Source: Candidatus Latescibacterota bacterium
Lineage (GTDB): Bacteria; Latescibacterota; UBA2968; UBA8231
Length of the DNA stretch: 8,230 nt
Direction: 5' to 3'
Assembly (NCBI GenBank): GCA_022825185.1
Contig: JAJDYK010000211.1
Coordinates: 1-8,230, forward strand
The translations under genes were made by a program, and so were the position numbers. A model generated the notes under the pieces. The model had not been told where the DNA came from. It saw only the letters and a program-made list of their open reading frames with translations, and ran no database searches. Within the stretch, counting starts at the first letter, position 1; every line of letters starts with the position of its first letter. This document shows, in pieces, positions 5,774 through 8,230 of this stretch.

Positions 5774-6394
5774 ATGCAGCCCTATTCCAAAGCTAAAGGA
5801 CCGCCCTGCTTCATCGGCCTAGCCGGACCATCCGGTTCCGGTAAAACCACGCTCGCCCGCGCCCTTCAGACCCGCCTACCCGGCTCAGCCACCGTACTCT
5901 CCCTAGATGCGTACTACCGCGATTTAGCCGACCTCTCCTTGGCAGAAAGAGCCCGCGTCAACTTCGACGCCCCCGAGGCCATGGACCACCAGCGCCTCGC
6001 CGCAGACCTCCACCAACTCGCCGCTGGTCGCCGCGTCGAAATCCCCGTGTACGACTTTGCCACCCACACGCGCCAAGCGCACCAACAAAGCCTCACCCCC
6101 ACCGATTTCCTAATCGTCGAGGGCCTCTTCGCCCTCTACTGGCCTGACATCAACGCCCTTTACCACCTGCGCCTCTTCGTCACCGCCGCCGACGCGGTCT
6201 GCTTGGAGCGCCGCCTCGCCCGCGACCGCGTCGAGCGCGGCCGTTCCCCTGCTTCGATCCGCGCCCAGTACCAAGAACAGGTCCGCCCAATGTACCGCCG
6301 CCACATCCAGCCCACTGCCCGCTACGCGGATCTAATCCTCGACGGTAGTACATCCACCGAAGAACAGGTCGAAGTCGTTCTAACTACCTTGTAG
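5774..6394 (+). CDS. udk: Uridine kinase (uridine/cytidine kinase, Udk family)
   Basis: The product has 206 residues, close to the usual length of bacterial Udk. It phosphorylates uridine or cytidine to UMP or CMP with ATP or GTP in the pyrimidine salvage pathway, in the cytosol. The P-loop GPSGSGKTT is at 18-26. LDAYYRD (44-50), NFDAPEAMD (63-71) and PVYDFATHTR (91-100) are the nucleoside-binding segments expected for this family. VEGLFAL (115-121) is the Walker B-like strand, and RRLARDRVERGR (146-157) is the lid with its arginines. RPMYRRHIQPTARYADLIL (171-189) is the typical C-terminal region. The ATG at 5774 has only weak upstream complementarity to the ribosome (AAGA). GC-rich codons match the core genes, not the restriction module next to it. 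A related phosphoribulokinase-like role is less likely because of the length and the DAYY and VYDF motifs. Confidence 0.9.
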   Translation: MQPYSKAKGPPCFIGLAGPSGSGKTTLARALQTRLPGSATVLSLDAYYRDLADLSLAERARVNFDAPEAMDHQRLAADLHQLAAGRRVEIPVYDFATHTRQAHQQSLTPTDFLIVEGLFALYWPDINALYHLRLFVTAADAVCLERRLARDRVERGRSPASIRAQYQEQVRPMYRRHIQPTARYADLILDGSTSTEEQVEVVLTTL

Positions 6395-6469
6395 GGAAAA
6401 GGTTGCAGCCACAATCTCACACCAGTGGTCAGTAGCGATGTCCCCGTACAACCCGTCAGATAGCGCTCA
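6395..6469. other. Short convergent intergenic region
   Basis: Only 75 bases lie between the stops of the two converging genes. A 4-bp GCCAC/GTGG-type pairing can be drawn near 6408-6430, but it lacks a T-tract. I see no convincing intrinsic terminator for either gene. Confidence 0.4.
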
Positions 6470-8230
6470 CTAAAACGGCCCGGCGTGGTGCGAAGGCTCA
6501 TTGACGTAGCGTTGGGTCTCCAGATCGAGGGTAATTTCGCAATGAGGCGGTAAGGTGATGCTCAGGTGCTTGCCATCGACGGCTAGCTGGCGCTCCTCAG
6601 TCTCCAAAGGCGGTGCCGCGTACGTGCCCGCATAGCCGCCCATCCAGCCTGGGTATTCGCTAGTGCGGCTTTGATACGTAGCCCGACCAAAGCGGTGCTC
6701 GCCAAAAGCGCCGCCCTGAATGACCAGTTCTCGGCTCTCGTTGTGGTTCAAATTGACCAAACGCACGACCGTGCGGTTCGCTTCGAGCTTTTCCACCAAG
6801 GCACCGATGTCTTCGGGTAAGCCGGGGCGGCGGCGCTGGGCGTCAAAGTAGCGCAGGCGGGCGTGCAGCAGGCCGCCGTTGTAGATGGGTTGGGGACCGC
6901 CCATAGTTAGCTGGATGAGGGCTTCGGAGGAAACGGGATTGCCCCATTGCCAGTGGTGGACGTGGTGGCGGGTGCCCACGTCTTGGTCCGCGCGCATTTG
7001 GGCCAAGCGGCGGCCGGCCACCTGGTACGTAGCCTGCAACATTTGCTCTGGATAGGTAGGGTTGGCCCCGGCCAAAAAGCGCACCCAAGGGGCCTCGTGG
7101 CCTGAATCCTCTTTGTTGTGAAAGGGGAACACCGCGGCCCAGTCGAACGCCTCTTTTTGCCGAATGGCCTCCATGCGCTCCCAGTCGCCCTCGTCCATGG
7201 ACAAATTCCACAGCGTCACCGGGTACACCGGACTCATGGGCTGCCAGTCGAACCAGCCGGCGTCGCCGTAGCGGTAGGGCACCAGCAAGGTCTCGCTTTT
7301 TTCGCCCATAGCGGCAAATTGGCTCGCCCAGCGCTCGGCCACGCTCATGTACTGGTCGCGGATATCCTCCATGCGCCCTTGTTCCAAGATGCGGTCCATC
7401 TGCTGGCGTGGCAGGTCGAGATAGGCGCGGTCGCGGGTCAACAGGTAGGCATTGGCCGCCGCGTCGAGCGTGGCTTTCTGCAACGTCAAAAAGCCGTGCG
7501 GAAAGGTCCAGCCGTAGCGCCCGCCGTACCAGTTGCCAGCGCAGTATTCGCCCACTTGGCCCGACAGGCCGACGTTGTCTGGCAACATGCCGCCGTTGGC
7601 CTGAGCGCGCTCCACCCAAGCGTCAGTGTATTCCACCACCCAAGCGCGGTATTTTTCGTCGCCGGTAATCAGGAAGGCGTTGGTCACCAGCGAGGTGACG
7701 GCCAAATTGGTCGGCGTATCGCCCTGACGCCAGCGGTCGAACAGGGTCTGCCCCATCAGGCGGGCCTTAGCTGGATCGGCCAAGTCCTGCACGCTGGTAA
7801 TGCCGGGCAAGTCGAAAAAGGGCAGATTGTACACTTCCATGCTGCCGCCCAAGGGGTTGTAACTTTGTTTGTCGCGCTCGGCCAGCGGGGCAAAATAGGG
7901 TCCGTGGCTGCCGTTGAGGCCCGAGCGCAGGATCTTGTGCTCGGGGTCGTAGTTTTGCGCTTCGGGGTCTTCGTTGAGGTAAAAGCCAGCAAAGCGGCAG
8001 GCCCGTTCGACGCGCCGGGAGGCGTTGGGGTGAGCCAAGCACAAGTGGTAAAAGCAGATGTCGCTTTCGGCTTGGTGCATCTGGTCTTCGCGGATGCCGT
8101 ATTCCTTGCTGACCGTGCCCAAGCGGGTCAGTTGGCGAGTGACGGCTTCCCACTGCCGGTCGGCCAAGTGCAACAGGTGCTCGCCGCCGCCCATCAGATA
8201 CACGAGCGGCCAGTTGAAAAAAGGCTCGTA
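6470..8230 (-). CDS. Unrecognised large protein, probably alpha/alpha-barrel carbohydrate-active-like, 5' end outside window
   Basis: The frame is open from the right edge to a TAG at 6470-6472, giving 586 residues of a longer protein. A GTG at 8203 is not the true start, because the upstream residues YEPFFNWPLV continue in frame and match the style of what follows. The body is rich in Trp, Tyr, His and amphipathic helices (FNWPLVYLMGGGEHLLHLAD, AERWASQFAAMGEKSE), with Gly-rich turns such as GNWYGGRYGWTFPHG, and a His-rich segment RHHVHHWQWGNPVSS. This suggests an (alpha/alpha) toroid as in many glycan hydrolases and lyases. The last 120 or so residues (VRLVNLNHNESRELVIQGGA, later HLSITLPPHCEITLDLE) look like a beta-sandwich. 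No catalytic motif or named family is recognised, so no reaction is assigned. Whether it is secreted cannot be seen. GC-rich codon use matches the core genome. It converges on udk. Confidence 0.8.
   Translation of the reverse strand, partial: YEPFFNWPLVYLMGGGEHLLHLADRQWEAVTRQLTRLGTVSKEYGIREDQMHQAESDICFYHLCLAHPNASRRVERACRFAGFYLNEDPEAQNYDPEHKILRSGLNGSHGPYFAPLAERDKQSYNPLGGSMEVYNLPFFDLPGITSVQDLADPAKARLMGQTLFDRWRQGDTPTNLAVTSLVTNAFLITGDEKYRAWVVEYTDAWVERAQANGGMLPDNVGLSGQVGEYCAGNWYGGRYGWTFPHGFLTLQKATLDAAANAYLLTRDRAYLDLPRQQMDRILEQGRMEDIRDQYMSVAERWASQFAAMGEKSETLLVPYRYGDAGWFDWQPMSPVYPVTLWNLSMDEGDWERMEAIRQKEAFDWAAVFPFHNKEDSGHEAPWVRFLAGANPTYPEQMLQATYQVAGRRLAQMRADQDVGTRHHVHHWQWGNPVSSEALIQLTMGGPQPIYNGGLLHARLRYFDAQRRRPGLPEDIGALVEKLEANRTVVRLVNLNHNESRELVIQGGAFGEHRFGRATYQSRTSEYPGWMGGYAGTYAAPPLETEERQLAVDGKHLSITLPPHCEITLDLETQRYVNEPSHHAGPF

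Overview
The window looks like chromosomal DNA of a high-GC, probably Gram-negative bacterium that cannot be placed further from sequence alone. One gene encodes a signal-peptide membrane protein whose last residues resemble an outer-membrane strand, and the core genes are very GC-rich (44 of 60 bases are G or C at 3241-3300). It may be an under-studied environmental phylum, but this is a guess.

Layout from left to right: a possible gene tail cut by the left edge (2-187, +). Then a leftward small membrane protein of unknown function (352-978, -) with its own strong-looking promoter (1016-1045) and intrinsic terminator (294-323). A rightward pair follows that overlaps by ATGA: cysQ-like bisphosphate nucleotidase (1111-1896) and polX (1893-3611). 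Directly after polX, with a 2-nt gap, comes a Type II restriction-modification module: a PD-(D/E)xK endonuclease fused to an N-terminal XRE-like helix-turn-helix (3614-4774, +), and a convergent SPPY-type DNA methyltransferase (4700-5638, -) that overlaps it by 75 bp at the 3' ends. A 135-bp divergent intergenic region with a striking bipartite inverted repeat (5681-5728) separates the methyltransferase from udk, uridine kinase (5774-6394, +). The right quarter is one leftward gene for an unrecognised, probably alpha/alpha-barrel, carbohydrate-enzyme-like protein (6470 to the right edge, -), whose start lies outside the window.

The restriction-modification module has clearly lower GC (26 of 60 at 3841-3900) than the housekeeping genes on both sides and looks horizontally acquired. 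The nuclease gene is placed as the third gene of the cysQ-polX operon, while the methyltransferase has its own promoter region and a good ribosome-binding site. The two most notable observations are a PolX whose polymerase active site has lost two of three catalytic aspartates while its PHP nuclease site is intact, and the HTH-fused restriction enzyme paired with a methyltransferase that carries an A9 homopolymer before its SAM-binding motif. The second pairing raises the possibility of unusual control of restriction.
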